Shown here: piece by piece, positions 24,410 through 34,100 of the stretch
Layout: each line of letters begins with the position of its first letter
Position numbering within the stretch: the first letter of the stretch is position 1
Assembly (NCBI GenBank): GCA_026645575.1
Contig: JAPKMW010000005.1
Coordinates: 62,001-126,000 of the forward strand
DNA: 64,000 bases
Origin: Caldilineaceae bacterium
Lineage (GTDB): Bacteria > Chloroflexota > Anaerolineae > Caldilineales > Caldilineaceae
Direction: 5' to 3'
Notes under the pieces: model-generated
Told to the model about the DNA's origin: nothing
What the model saw: only the letters and a program-made list of their open reading frames with translations
The model's database searches: none
Position numbers and translations under genes: made by a program

Positions 24410-26449
24410 ATGACCACACTTCACATTCGGCTCTTGGGCAATTTCTCGATCACCTATGGAGACGTCCCGCTGCCGGCGTTTCTAAGCCCGCGCCTGCAAG
24501 CGTTTTTGGCCTATCTCCTCTTCCATTGCCGGATGCCCCAACCCCGCCAGCAGCTTGCTTTCCACTTGTGGCCGGATTCGACCGAAACGCAGGCGCATAG
24601 CAATCTGCGCAAAGCCATCCATCAACTGCGCCGCGCTCTACCTGAATACAACACCTTTTTGCACATCGACAACCGCTCTGTCCATTGGCGGCCACAGGTC
24701 GCCTGCACGGTGGACGTGGATGAGTTTGTGGCGCGGCGGCAAGCAGCCGACCAACTCGGCGCCACCGACCCGGCTCGGCAACAAGCGCTATTCGCGGAAG
24801 CGGTGGCGCTCTACCAGGGCGAGCTGCTGCCGGGTTGCTACGATGAATGGCTGATGCCTGAACGCGAGCGGCTGCGCCAGCAATGGCTAGAGACGCTGGA
24901 ACGGCTGGTCTGGGTCAGCGAAGATCGGCGCGACTATGCTACAGCGCTGCACTATGCCAATCACCTGCTGCGTGCTGAGCCGCTCGCCGAAAGCACCTAT
25001 CAGCAACTGATGCGCCTTTACGCCCTCACCGGCGATCGAGCGGCGGCGTTGCAAACCTATCACACCTGCGTCACCGTGTTGCAGCGCGAGTTGGGGGTCG
25101 AACCGGGGGCGACAATCCAAGCGGCGCACATACAACTGCTGGCGGCGACCATTCCGGCTGGTCTCCGCCCGGCCGCACTCGCAGCGCCGGTGGGTGCGGT
25201 TCGGTTGGTGGGGCGGCAGGCGGAATGGCAGCGCCTGCGGACTCTGTGGCAGCAGAGCGTCCAGAGCCAAACCAATTTCTGTCTGCTGCACGGGGAGGCC
25301 GGGATCGGCAAGACGCGCCTGGCGGAAGAAGTGCGGGATTGGGTCGCCCGTCAGGGGGTGATCACCGCCACCACCCGCTCCTATGCCGCTGAGGGGGCGT
25401 TGGCCTATGCGCCTGTCGTCGAATGGTTGCGTTCGCCGCCGCTGCAAACGGCCTTGTCAACCCTGGCCGATCCCTGGCTGACCGAAGTGGCGCGCCTGTT
25501 GCCTGAACTGCTGGTCGAGCATCCCACCTTGCCTCGTCCTGCGCCCTTGACCGCAGAGTGGCAGCGGCAACGGCTCTTTGAAGCGCTGGCCCGCGCCTTT
25601 ACCACCGATGGACAACCGAAACTCTTGCTGATCGACGACCTGCAATGGTGTGACGGCGAAACATTGGCGTGGCTACGCTATTTGCGCCGCTTTACCCACA
25701 ACCACAACGGTCATCCCCACCGCCCGGCGCCGCTGCTGATTCTAGGCACGGCCCGCAGTGAGGAGATCGACGCCGCCCACCCGCTCACAACCCTCTTGCT
25801 GGACCTGCGCCGGAATGACGAAATCACCGAATTGACCCTGACGCCGCTCAACGCGACCGAAACTGCCGAACTGGCCGCCCAGCTCACCACGACGCCACTC
25901 ACGGCTGAAGGCGCTCAAGCTGTCTACCGCCAGAGCGAAGGTAATCCGCTCTTTGTCGTGGAGATGGTGCGATCAGGAATGGAAAATGAGCGAACCGGCG
26001 ACGGGTCCGCAACCGCTAGTCGCCCGTCGCTACCGCCCAAAGTGCAATCGGTGATTCAGCGGCGGCTCAACCACCTGTCACCGGCGGCGCGGCAACTGCT
26101 GGGGCTGGCGGCGACGATTGGTCGCTCGTTTTCCTTTGCCCTGTTACAACAGGCCAGTAGTCACTCGGAAGAGGAACTGGTGCAGCAGATCGATGAACTC
26201 TGGCAGCGTGGGCTTGTGCGCGAGCAGGGGCTTCATACCTATGACTTTAGCCACGACCGGATCCGTGAGGCGGCCTACGCACTTGTCAGTGAGGACGCCG
26301 AACTGATCCAGGCCGCCGGTCACGAAGCCGGGCTTTCGCGGATTTGGGCGGGGATTCACTATCCCAATGACGTGGTTGCTGGTGAGGCGTTGGCGAAAGG
26401 GGTGGCCACTGCGGTGTTGGCGCGCATCGCGGAAATGACAGGACAATAG
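24410..26449 (+). CDS. BTAD/AAA transcriptional regulator fused to the C-terminal end of a PAP2/haloperoxidase gene
   Basis: A 679-residue chimera. Residues 1-90 are a SARP/OmpR-like DNA-binding domain (LHIRLLGNFSITYGDVPLPA, HLWPDSTETQAHSNLRKAIH); 95-245 the BTAD helices (AVALYQGELLPGCYDEWL); about 285-600 an AAA_16 ATPase with Walker A GEAGIGKTRL and Walker B LLLIDDLQW. The frame then reads YDFSHDRIREAAYA, where relatives continue into hundreds of residues of TPR. Instead it switches to AGLSRIWAGIHYPNDVVAGE and ends. That segment is PAP2 domain 3 (SRx5Hx3D) of phosphatases and vanadium haloperoxidases. A deletion near 26285 most likely joined two genes in frame. ATG 24410 starts the domain cleanly; a longer frame from 24308 has no support. 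Confidence 0.85.
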   Translation: MTTLHIRLLGNFSITYGDVPLPAFLSPRLQAFLAYLLFHCRMPQPRQQLAFHLWPDSTETQAHSNLRKAIHQLRRALPEYNTFLHIDNRSVHWRPQVACTVDVDEFVARRQAADQLGATDPARQQALFAEAVALYQGELLPGCYDEWLMPERERLRQQWLETLERLVWVSEDRRDYATALHYANHLLRAEPLAESTYQQLMRLYALTGDRAAALQTYHTCVTVLQRELGVEPGATIQAAHIQLLAATIPAGLRPAALAAPVGAVRLVGRQAEWQRLRTLWQQSVQSQTNFCLLHGEAGIGKTRLAEEVRDWVARQGVITATTRSYAAEGALAYAPVVEWLRSPPLQTALSTLADPWLTEVARLLPELLVEHPTLPRPAPLTAEWQRQRLFEALARAFTTDGQPKLLLIDDLQWCDGETLAWLRYLRRFTHNHNGHPHRPAPLLILGTARSEEIDAAHPLTTLLLDLRRNDEITELTLTPLNATETAELAAQLTTTPLTAEGAQAVYRQSEGNPLFVVEMVRSGMENERTGDGSATASRPSLPPKVQSVIQRRLNHLSPAARQLLGLAATIGRSFSFALLQQASSHSEEELVQQIDELWQRGLVREQGLHTYDFSHDRIREAAYALVSEDAELIQAAGHEAGLSRIWAGIHYPNDVVAGEALAKGVATAVLARIAEMTGQ

Positions 26450-26528
26450 ACCACAATCCACAAAGGAGTAGGGCTATGCAGCGGGATAGCAAGCGATGAC
26501 GGGAAAGGAGTAGGCGCTTACATAAACC

Positions 26529-26586
26529 AGACAGATTGCCGTTTGCGTTTGGCCCTTTTGAGCCAAACGCAAACGGCAATCTGTCT
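26529..26586. repeat. Perfect 25-bp inverted repeat
   Basis: Arms 26529-26553 and 26562-26586 match exactly (AGACAGATTGCCGTTTGCGT...) with an 8-base loop CCTTTTGA. It follows the chimeric regulator gene. Confidence 0.88.
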
Positions 26587-26709
26587 ATATCTTTGTTCTA
26601 TATCCAGACCTATAGCCACAAATGCTGTTGACTGGTAAAGTTATTGTACCGCCAACTGAATTCGTGAGCGTTACATTGCTTTGTCATACCCGAGAAGGTC
26701 AACTATCCT

Positions 26710-27651
26710 ATGCCGCCAACCAAACGGATTCAAATTATTGTCAACCCGGCTGCCGGCCAGAATACGCCTGTGCTGGCGACCTTGAATGAGGTTTTCCGCC
26801 CCCTCAATATTGACTGGGACGTATCCGTTACCAAAAAAGCGGGGGACGCGCGGGAGCAGGCGCAATTGGCCGTACAGCGGGGCGTCGATGTGGTAGCGGC
26901 CTATGGCGGTGACGGCACCGTTACCGAAGTGGCGAGCGGTCTCCTCGGCAGTGATGTGCCGCTGGCAATCTTGCCGGGTGGCACCGGCAATGTCACCTCG
27001 ATTGAGTTGGGCATACCCACCGACTTGGGCGCAGCCTGTATGTTGGCTGCCGGCAACAACAGCAAAGTAACCACCATCGACTGTGGTGAATTGGATCACC
27101 ATCTCTTTTTGCTGCGACTTAGTGTGGGGCTGGAAGCGGAGATGGTGGAAAACGCCAGTCGCGAGGCCAAAACGCGCTATGGCATCTTTGCCTACCTCTG
27201 GTCGGCACTGCAAAATCTCCGCCAACCGGAAGTTTCTCAATTTCAATTAACCCTGGATGGAAAAGAGGTGGTGACTGAAGGCGTCACCTGTATTATTGCC
27301 AACTCCGGTAACTTGGGGCTATCCGGCGTCAAACTTCTCCCCACCGTCGCTATTGATGACGGGCTACTGGATGTCATCGTCCTGCAACAGGCCAACCTGA
27401 CCGCGCTCTTTGAAGTGATGGGCAATCTTCTCGGCCTTCGCGAAACAGCGCTCTTGAACGTTGCAACACAACCGGGCGCCGCTGATTGGAGTCAGTCATT
27501 ACAAGTCTGGCAAGCAAGTGCGATCAGTGTCGTCACCACGCCCCCACGCACCGTCCAGGCTGATGGTGAAATCATGGGGCAGGGACCGATCCGCTGCAAA
27601 GTGTTGCCGCACGCGCTGAAGGTGATCACGCCCGATCTGACGTCTGTTTGA
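26710..27651 (+). CDS. Diacylglycerol kinase-family lipid kinase (YegS/DgkB-like)
   Basis: A 313-residue lipid kinase that phosphorylates diacylglycerol or a related lipid at the membrane face. The start IQIIVNPAAGQN is the catalytic-domain P-loop-like strand; GGDGT (66-70) and ILPGGTGNVTS bind nucleotide. LSVGLEAEMVENAS and the C-terminal beta-domain (TVAIDDGLLDVIVLQ, QADGEIMG) complete the family layout at normal length. It could recycle lipid for phosphatidic acid synthesis; a PAP2 phosphatase with the opposing chemistry lies 1.6 kb downstream. A short hairpin overlaps its stop codon. Confidence 0.9.
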   Translation: MPPTKRIQIIVNPAAGQNTPVLATLNEVFRPLNIDWDVSVTKKAGDAREQAQLAVQRGVDVVAAYGGDGTVTEVASGLLGSDVPLAILPGGTGNVTSIELGIPTDLGAACMLAAGNNSKVTTIDCGELDHHLFLLRLSVGLEAEMVENASREAKTRYGIFAYLWSALQNLRQPEVSQFQLTLDGKEVVTEGVTCIIANSGNLGLSGVKLLPTVAIDDGLLDVIVLQQANLTALFEVMGNLLGLRETALLNVATQPGAADWSQSLQVWQASAISVVTTPPRTVQADGEIMGQGPIRCKVLPHALKVITPDLTSV

Positions 27652-27684
27652 TCCGTTCCCTTCGACAGGCGCAGGGAACGGATC
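27650..27684. terminator. 11-bp hairpin overlapping the lipid kinase stop, no T-run
   Basis: GATCCGTTCCC (27650-27660) pairs with 27674-27684; loop TTCGACAGGCGCA resembles the loop of the elements at 5866 and 52997. It may serve as a terminator or 3'-end stabiliser, but no T-run follows. Confidence 0.5.
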
Positions 27685-27819
27685 ACCTACCTACACTATA
27701 ACCCTACCTACATATAACCATAGTGTATCCTGGCCTTATGCCTCTATAGATGCGACAAGCCGAAGAAGCAGTGTATGCTCTTCCCTAAGCATAACAAATC
27801 GGATTCAAGGAAAACGGCA

Positions 27820-28326
27820 ATGAACCAAATGACATGGCAAGGCAAGTTACGGCAACTACGAGGTGAATTTAAGCGCGAGTGGGGCAAATTCACCCACAAC
27901 GACCGGCAACGGATTGAAGGCGAATTTGACCGCATTGTCGGTCAGATGCAACAACAATATGGTTATACCAGCCAACGAGCCTGGAACGAATTGGCCCGCC
28001 ACTGGCAAGCCTACAGCAAGCCAGTACGTACCATTGTCGGTCATAAGCTTGGCGGACGCAAGCAACAAACTTCGCTGATTCAGCGTATTGGACAACAGGT
28101 TCCTTGGCTCGCTCTGGCCTTTGGCTTGATCGGCTTTGTCCTCATCGTCGGTCAGTTGCGCGCCCCCCAGTTCCGTAACAATGGACAAGCAAGCCGGACG
28201 CCGCTCAAAAGCCGGCAAGGCCGTGAAAAGCGCCAAGAAACCGCTCGCCAGGAAACCGTTGAAGATCCTGTGGACGAACAATCCTGGGAATCATTTCCCG
28301 CCAGTGATCCGCCGTCGTCTTGGTAA
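27820..28326 (+). CDS. CsbD-like stress protein with membrane segment
   Basis: A 168-residue protein. Residues 5-62 resemble CsbD (WQGKLRQLRGEFKREWGKFT, RIEGEFDRIVGQMQQQYGY), small proteins made in general stress. One membrane helix follows (VPWLALAFGLIGFVLIVGQL), then a basic stretch and the tail SWESFPASDPPSSW. As I recall, that 'ESFPASDPPS' ending is common to unrelated small proteins of proteobacteria and others; its meaning is unknown. ATG 27820 with AAGGAA is preferred to an upstream in-frame ATG at 27775. Likely inner-membrane. Confidence 0.75.
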   Translation: MNQMTWQGKLRQLRGEFKREWGKFTHNDRQRIEGEFDRIVGQMQQQYGYTSQRAWNELARHWQAYSKPVRTIVGHKLGGRKQQTSLIQRIGQQVPWLALAFGLIGFVLIVGQLRAPQFRNNGQASRTPLKSRQGREKRQETARQETVEDPVDEQSWESFPASDPPSSW

Positions 28327-28610
28327 GGCGTTAGTTGGTTGGTTATAACGATCCAACTATGCAATGATAAGCCGCTATTACTGGTTCAGGAACCCCTGAC
28401 CAGTTTCTAAATCCACTTCCTTTCCCCAAGCCCCTTTCCCTACCCAGCATTGGGAAAGGGGCATCCCCTCTCTTGAGAAAACTGCCTGACTGGATCGATT
28501 CCCGTTGTTACCAACATTGTACCACGGCTCTATACCAGGGTAGAGGGATGATTGAAAACCGCCATGATAACATCTGCATAAAAGAAAGCTTGATAGGTAG
28601 TACCTACTCA

Positions 28611-28667
28611 GCTTCTAGCCGGTCCGTGACCGGCGCCCCATTCACCGGTCACGGACCGGCTAGAAGC
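28611..28667. repeat. Perfect 23-bp inverted repeat, CCGGTCACGGACCGG family
   Basis: Arms 28611-28633 and 28645-28667 (GCTTCTAGCCGGTCCGTGAC...) match exactly. Imperfect outer arms (TAGGTAGTACCTACTCA and the region 28671-28690) enlarge it. The same CCGGTCACGGACCGGCTAG word recurs at 41325. Confidence 0.85.
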
Positions 28668-28747
28668 GGTCTGAGCAGGTGCGGTAGGTACACGAAACGA
28701 TTCATACCGTACTCCGCAAAGATCACCATTTTGTAACTACTCGGTTT

Positions 28748-28778
28748 GCGCCTAGCCAGTCACGGATTGGCTAGGCGC
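28748..28778. repeat. 11-bp inverted repeat, GGTCACGGATTGG type
   Basis: GCGCCTAGCCA (28748-28758) and its complement (28768-28778) with loop GTCACGGAT. Related to the preceding element, and just upstream of the mgtC-like gene. Confidence 0.7.
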
Positions 28779-28820
28779 GAGACGTAAGAGTCACATTAGT
28801 TTTATGAAAGGAGAGTTGCC

Positions 28821-29282
28821 TTGCTTGCGCAATTGCAGATTATCGGTTATGTCGCCCTGGCCATGCTGCTTTGCGCCTTGGTGGGGATTGAGCGGGAACT
28901 GGCCGACAAGCCGGCTGGGTTTCGCACCCATATGTTGGTTGGCGGCGCCGCTGCTCTGTTGGTCGGGTTGAGCAACGTCATCGTTGGGGCGGCGCTGGTT
29001 GACAATACACGAATCCAGACCGATCCCGTTCGTGTTTTAGAAGCCATTATTGCCGGTATCAGTTTTTTGGGCGCCGGCACTATTTTTCGCCGCAGAGAGA
29101 GCGATGTGACAGAAGGGTTAACAACTGCCGCTTCCTTGCTCTTTGTCGCTGGTATTGGCGCTAGTGTGGCGGTCGGCCAACTGCTTTTGGCGGTCTGTGC
29201 GACCTTGCTCGCGCTGCTGGTGTTGCGCGGCGCCGGTTGGATCGAAACCCGCCTACTGACGGCGAAACAGAAGCCATCATGA
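28821..29282 (+). CDS. MgtC/SapB-family membrane protein
   Basis: A 153-residue membrane protein with about five helices. The N-terminal VGIERELADKPAGFRTHMLV is the MgtC signature (R-E-x-x-x-K-x-A-G-x-R-T-H), and GISFLGAGTIFRRRESDVTEGLTTAA without its ends is the second conserved block. MgtC proteins modulate ATP synthase and adaptation to low magnesium or acid; the short form lacks the C-terminal ACT-like domain of MgtC proper, so it is closer to SapB. Start TTG 28821 has GAAAGGAG 7-8 bases upstream. Its stop overlaps the PAP2 gene start (ATGA). Confidence 0.85.
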   Translation: MLAQLQIIGYVALAMLLCALVGIERELADKPAGFRTHMLVGGAAALLVGLSNVIVGAALVDNTRIQTDPVRVLEAIIAGISFLGAGTIFRRRESDVTEGLTTAASLLFVAGIGASVAVGQLLLAVCATLLALLVLRGAGWIETRLLTAKQKPS

Positions 29283-29950
29283 CCCAAGACGCCCTTCCAA
29301 CCAATCGACAAGCCCGTTGGCAACAGTGGCAGGCGCAATTAACACCGTTGCAAAGGGTTGACACCTGGCTTTTTGGCCGCATCAACAGCTTGCCCCATCC
29401 TCCCTATATGGACAATTTTATGCAACTGGTGGCCGAAATCATGAACCGGGGGGATGGCTGGCTCTTTGGTCTCTTGCTGGCCAGCTATCGCGACGAGGCG
29501 AAGGGACATAGCAACAACACCCGTATTATGCGCCGGGTGGCCCCTGTTCTCTGGTTAGCCAGCGCAACGGTGGAATTTCCCCTCAAGTCGCTTTTTCGCC
29601 GGCAACGGCCCTATTCCCAGGTGGCACAGGCCGTCCTGGTCGGGGCGCCGCCGCAACGCCACTCGTTTCCCTCCGGCCATGCAGCGGCAGCCTTTGCCGG
29701 CGCTTGGTTGCTCGGTCAACACTACCCGCGCTGGCGACTAGCGTTTTATGCCTGGGCCGGTGTGGTGGCCTTCTGTCGTATCTATCTGGGCGCCCATTAT
29801 CCAAGCGATGTAGTGGCTGGCGGCATCATTGGTGTCAGCTTAGCGGCGTTTTATCAACGGGTGCTAGGCAAGCGTCGCCTCCGTCATCAACCACCCCTCG
29901 CTGGCGTACCCGATGAGTTACCCTCCGAATCCCCCATGACTTCTAGTTGA
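29279..29950 (+). CDS. PAP2-family phosphatase (membrane)
   Basis: A 223-residue integral membrane phosphatase. The three PAP2 motifs are complete: KSLFRRQRP (Kx6RP), FPSGHAAA (PSGH), and CRIYLGAHYPSDV (the SRx5Hx3D position has Cys for Ser). Such enzymes remove phosphate from undecaprenyl pyrophosphate or phosphatidate on the outer membrane face. ATG 29279 overlaps the mgtC-like stop by 4 bases, so the two are coupled. Note that the 3' end of this domain type is also present, displaced, on the BTAD chimera upstream, but that segment (SRIWAGIHYPND) differs and is not a copy of this gene. Confidence 0.9.
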   Translation: MTQDALPTNRQARWQQWQAQLTPLQRVDTWLFGRINSLPHPPYMDNFMQLVAEIMNRGDGWLFGLLLASYRDEAKGHSNNTRIMRRVAPVLWLASATVEFPLKSLFRRQRPYSQVAQAVLVGAPPQRHSFPSGHAAAAFAGAWLLGQHYPRWRLAFYAWAGVVAFCRIYLGAHYPSDVVAGGIIGVSLAAFYQRVLGKRRLRHQPPLAGVPDELPSESPMTSS

Positions 29951-29984
29951 CTGGCCTTCATTGAATACAGTGCTATCAAATTTA

Positions 29985-29993
29985 TGATATAAT
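29985..29993 (+). promoter_or_regulatory. Extended -10 box upstream of the Usp gene
   Basis: TGATATAAT (extended -10, TGnTATAAT) lies 59 bases before the Usp start, in an AT-rich stretch. No good -35 is at 17 bases, which is normal for extended -10 promoters. Confidence 0.45.
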
Positions 29994-30051
29994 ATTTTCG
30001 GGTATGCTTCCAACATCGCGACTTTCATTGTTGAGTATGGAGGAATAGCTT

Positions 30052-31104
30052 ATGTTTACCAATATCATTGTTCCGCTTGATGGTTCACCCGTTGCCGCCA
30101 GTGTGATCCCTCATGTTGTTGCTATGGCGCGGGCAACTGACGCTCAAATTACCTTGCTGCGTGTTCTAGGGGAAACGTCAACAGCGCGCCTGGGCGTTGA
30201 CCCCGTCAGTTGGCAATTGCAAAAAAGCGAGGCGCAAGCCTATCTCGATGGCGTCTGTGAACGACTGACCCCATTGATCAGCCAATCGCCGGAAGCGGTT
30301 TTATTAGAGGGGCGCACGGCCGACCGCATTATCGAATATGCTCGCCACAGCGCTTGTGACTTGATTGTGTTGAGCAGCCACGGCCAAGGCGGCATTAGTG
30401 GCTGGAATGTAAGCAGCGTCGCCCACAAGGTCATTAGCCGCATTGGCGGTTCGCTCCTTTTGGTGCGCGCCTATCAAGTGGCCGACCAGCGTGAAAATGA
30501 CGCCGATTTGCACTACCAGCGGATCGTCGTTCCGCTCGACGGCTCGGCGCGCGCTGAACATGTGCTGCCTGTAGCCGCTGCGTTGGCGGAGTGGCACAAT
30601 GCGCAATTGCACATTGTTCACGTTGCCACGCCGCCGCCGCTGTTACAACGGATGCCGCTCACGCCGGAAGAGAACGCCTTGGTTGAACAGGTTTTTGCCC
30701 ACAACCAGGGGCACGCCCAACGCTATTTGGAGCAGTTGCAACAAAGGCTGCACCCGGAACCGCAGATCCACGTAATCACCGGCGAGAACACCGCCGCCGC
30801 CTTGCACAAATTCGTCACACTGCAGGCGGCGGATCTGCTAATTATGAGCGCACATGGGCAATCGGCCCAACGCCAGTGGCCTTATGGCAGCCTGGTCACC
30901 AGCTTTATCGATCATGGCGCCACTGCGTTGCTTGTGTTGCAAGATCTGCCTGCTGACGCCATCGAACCGACTGCGGCCGAATTAGCCGCCGAGGCCAATC
31001 GCCGCGCGTCCAGCCGCCCCAACGGCGCCAACACGCCCGTAGGCAACTACGCCGGCGCCGACCAGCCAGTACAAGGGAAGGATTATGTCGCTGCCGTTAT
31101 CTGA
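30052..31104 (+). CDS. Tandem universal stress protein (two UspA domains)
   Basis: A 350-residue cytoplasmic protein with two UspA repeats. Domain 1 starts NIIVPLDGSPVAASVIPHVV and has SSHGQGGISGWNVSSVAHKV; domain 2 starts RIVVPLDGSARAEHVLPVAA and has SAHGQSAQRQWPYGSLVTSF. The G-x2-G-x9-G-S/T ATP-binding loop is present in domain 1 and altered in domain 2. A disordered, Ala-rich tail ends it. It overlaps the start of the cyclic glucan synthase gene by 20 bases, so both are read together, and a role in osmotic or envelope stress is likely. Confidence 0.92.
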   Translation: MFTNIIVPLDGSPVAASVIPHVVAMARATDAQITLLRVLGETSTARLGVDPVSWQLQKSEAQAYLDGVCERLTPLISQSPEAVLLEGRTADRIIEYARHSACDLIVLSSHGQGGISGWNVSSVAHKVISRIGGSLLLVRAYQVADQRENDADLHYQRIVVPLDGSARAEHVLPVAAALAEWHNAQLHIVHVATPPPLLQRMPLTPEENALVEQVFAHNQGHAQRYLEQLQQRLHPEPQIHVITGENTAAALHKFVTLQAADLLIMSAHGQSAQRQWPYGSLVTSFIDHGATALLVLQDLPADAIEPTAAELAAEANRRASSRPNGANTPVGNYAGADQPVQGKDYVAAVI

Positions 31105-34100
31105 TTCGATCGTTCAAGACGAAGCGCCCCTTCAGGAAAGCCAGGGAGCACCCCTTCCCGGCCGGTTACAACAAACCGCTAGCGCCCTCGCGCTCAGTCA
31201 TGCCATTCTGCCGGCAAGCCGCCCAACGCGGCGCGGCTTGCCGACTAACCAATTACCATTGCCCCAACGCATTCCGCAATTGGCTCGCTTTCTGCGCCAT
31301 GTCCACGTTCATTTGACAACCGCAGCCGATGAAGCGTTAGCCGCCTCTTATGCCGCCGAATGGCTGTTGGATAACTTTTACGCCGTCGAACAGGCGCTGC
31401 GCCAGGTGCAAGAGGATCTGCCAATCGGGTACTATCGGCAACTGCCAAAGCTGGGCGCCCCCGCGGCGCTGGCCGGCTACCCGCGTGTCTATGCCATTGC
31501 GCGCGCCTTTCTGGCCTTTGAAGAGTATCAATTTGATCTGGCGCGCTTCGTCCGCTTTGCGCTGGCCTATCAACAACAGACCCCCTTAACCATGGGCGAA
31601 GTGTGGGCGCTGCCGATTATGTTGCGCTTTGTTCTGTTGGAAGATCTGGCATTGACCGCTCAACGGATTGCCGGTTTGACCGATGCCCATAGCTACGACA
31701 GCATCGAACGGCCAACGACGCTGGAACCAGGTGAACTGGTAGCGACCGCCATTCCCAATCTGCGCCAACTCGATACGCAAGATTGGCCGAGTTTTTTTGA
31801 GCAAGTGAGCATCGTCCACCAATTACTCACCGGCGACCCGGCGGGACTCTACGCCCGGATGGATTTCACCACCCGTAACCACTATCGCACGCAGATCGAA
31901 CAGTTGGCCGTCGGCGCCGATGTCAGTGAAGTGGAAGTGACCGCAACGGTGGTCGAACTGGCCCAAGTAGCTTATACGGCGGCGACTCATGCCAATGGCG
32001 CCCTTGGGGAACTCATTGGCGAAACAGCAGGGGATCTTGACTTGACCCTGCCCCGCCCTTGTCATGTTGGTTACTACTTGCTGGATGCCGGACGCAACCA
32101 GGTTGCCGCCCGCATCCGCTACCGACCTACCAGGTGGACAAGGGTTCAGCAGTGGTTGCGACGTCAGCCAACGCCCGTTTATCTGGGCAGCATTACCTTC
32201 ACCGCCTTGCTCATTCTGGCCCTGGTCGTCGGCTATGGGATGCGGGTTGGGGCATCCGCCTGGGGACTGACCGGCATCTTGCTGCTGGCCCTTGTCCCGG
32301 CGCTCACATTGGCGGTCAACTTTGTCAACTGGCTGGTGACGCACACCTTGTCGCCACAAGTGTTGCCCAAGTTGGACTTTAGCGATGGCATCCCGGAACA
32401 GTGCCGCACCATTGTCGTCATTCCGGCGCTGATTGCCGGCCAAAGCGATGTGACTACGCTCTTTAATGAGTTGGAGCAACACTACCTGCGCAACCCCGAT
32501 CCCTATCTGGGCTTTGCCTTGCTCAGTGACTTTAGCGATGCCCCGGCCCAGACCATGCCGGAGGATGCCGCCCTGTTGGAACATGCCCATGCGCTGGTCA
32601 CGGCGCTCAATGAACGCTATGACCACCAGCCCTTTTACTTTTTCCACCGCGAACGGCGCTGGAATCCAAGTGAAGCGCACTGGATGGGTTGGGAGCGCAA
32701 ACGGGGCAAGTTGCACGAATTCAACGCCCTGTTGCGGGGTGCGGCTGATACCTCCTACACTGTACAAACGGGCAACCTGGCACTGCTGCCGACCATGCGC
32801 TATGTGATCACCCTGGACGCTGACACTGTTTTGCCCAGCGAAGGCGCACACCGACTGATCGGCGCGCTGGCCCACCCGCTGAATCGCGCCGAAGTTGACC
32901 CAGCAACAGGCAAAGTCAGCGCCGGCTATACGGTTCTCCAGCCACGGGCGATGATCAAGCCGACCAGCGCCAACCGCTCACTCTTTACCCGTATCTTTGC
33001 CGGCGATGCCGGTTTTGATCTCTATACACTGGCCGTCTCCGACGTTTACCAAGACCTCTTCGGCGTTGGTATTTATGTGGGCAAAGGCATCTACGACATC
33101 GACGCCTTTGAACGCTCCCTGGCCCAGCGCGTGCCAGAAAACACGCTCCTGAGCCATGACCTCTTTGAAGGCATTCACGGCCGCGTTGGCCTGGCGACTG
33201 ATATTCTGCTCTACGAAGATTATCCCCCCCACTATCTGGTCAACATGGCGCGTTCGCACCGCTGGGTGCGCGGCGACTGGCAGTTGCTGCCCTGGCTCTT
33301 GCCCCGCACGCCGCGCACCAGCCCTGGCGTTACAGTGACTGGCGTCCGCCGGGAACGCAATGATCTGGCGCTGATCGACCGCTGGAAGATTGCCGACAAC
33401 CTACGGCGCAGCCTGCTGGCGCCGGCATTGCTCCTACTTTTTCTGGCCGGCTGGACCGTGCTGCCCGGTTCACCTTGGGTTTGGACGTTGTTGGGGCTAT
33501 TGACGCCTGCCTTCTCGCTGATCGCCAGTGCCATCACTGGCTTGATCCAGGCGCTCCGCACCACCAGTGGCCGTCCCTGGCCCCGCTTTATCCAACCCTT
33601 GCGCAATAACGCGCTGCGCTGGCTGCTCTTCCTGGCCTTCCTCCCTCACGAAGCCGTGTTGACGCTCGACGCCATTGGTCGCACGCTGGTGCGGCTCACC
33701 ATTCGGCGGCGTAAGCTGCTGGAATGGACAACGGCGGCGCGCGCGGTGCGGCTCTTTGGCAGCGAAGTGACACTGGAAACGACCCTGGTGCGCATGTTGC
33801 CGGCCATGATTCTCGTGGCGCTCATTGCCCTGCTGGTGAGCATTGTCAATCCCCGCGCGATCTTTGTCAGCGCACCCTTTTTTGTCGTTTGGCTCTTGGC
33901 CGCCGAGATTGCCTACTGGATCAGCCGCCCGGTGGTCACGGCTGCGCCGCCGCCGACCAACGACCAACGGCGCGCGCTGCGGCTGTTAGCGCGCCGCACC
34001 TGGCTCTTTTATGAACAGTTTGTCGGCCCCAATGACAACTGGCTGCCCCCCGATCACTTTCAAGAGGAGCCGCGCGGCGTGGTTGCCCATCGCACCTCGC

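Larger units (their letters stand above)
28327..28820. other. 494-bp gap holding several hairpins and no gene
   Basis: Contains a near-palindrome ACTGGTTCAGGAACCCCTGA... (28379-28403), a GCCCCTTTCCC/GGGAAAGGGGC hairpin (28430-28463), and the longer elements at 28611 and 28748. An 87-codon frame (28473-28736) runs through the palindromes and looks non-coding. No promoter can be fixed with confidence. Confidence 0.5.

Noticed and set aside
24410..26449. A complete vanadium haloperoxidase gene
   Set aside because: Only the last about 50 residues match PAP2; the rest is a BTAD/AAA regulator.
31823..32875. 350-codon minus-strand frame opposite the glucan synthase gene
   Set aside because: It lies wholly within the confirmed plus-strand gene and its protein is Gln/Gly/Arg-rich without any domain; a shadow of codon bias.
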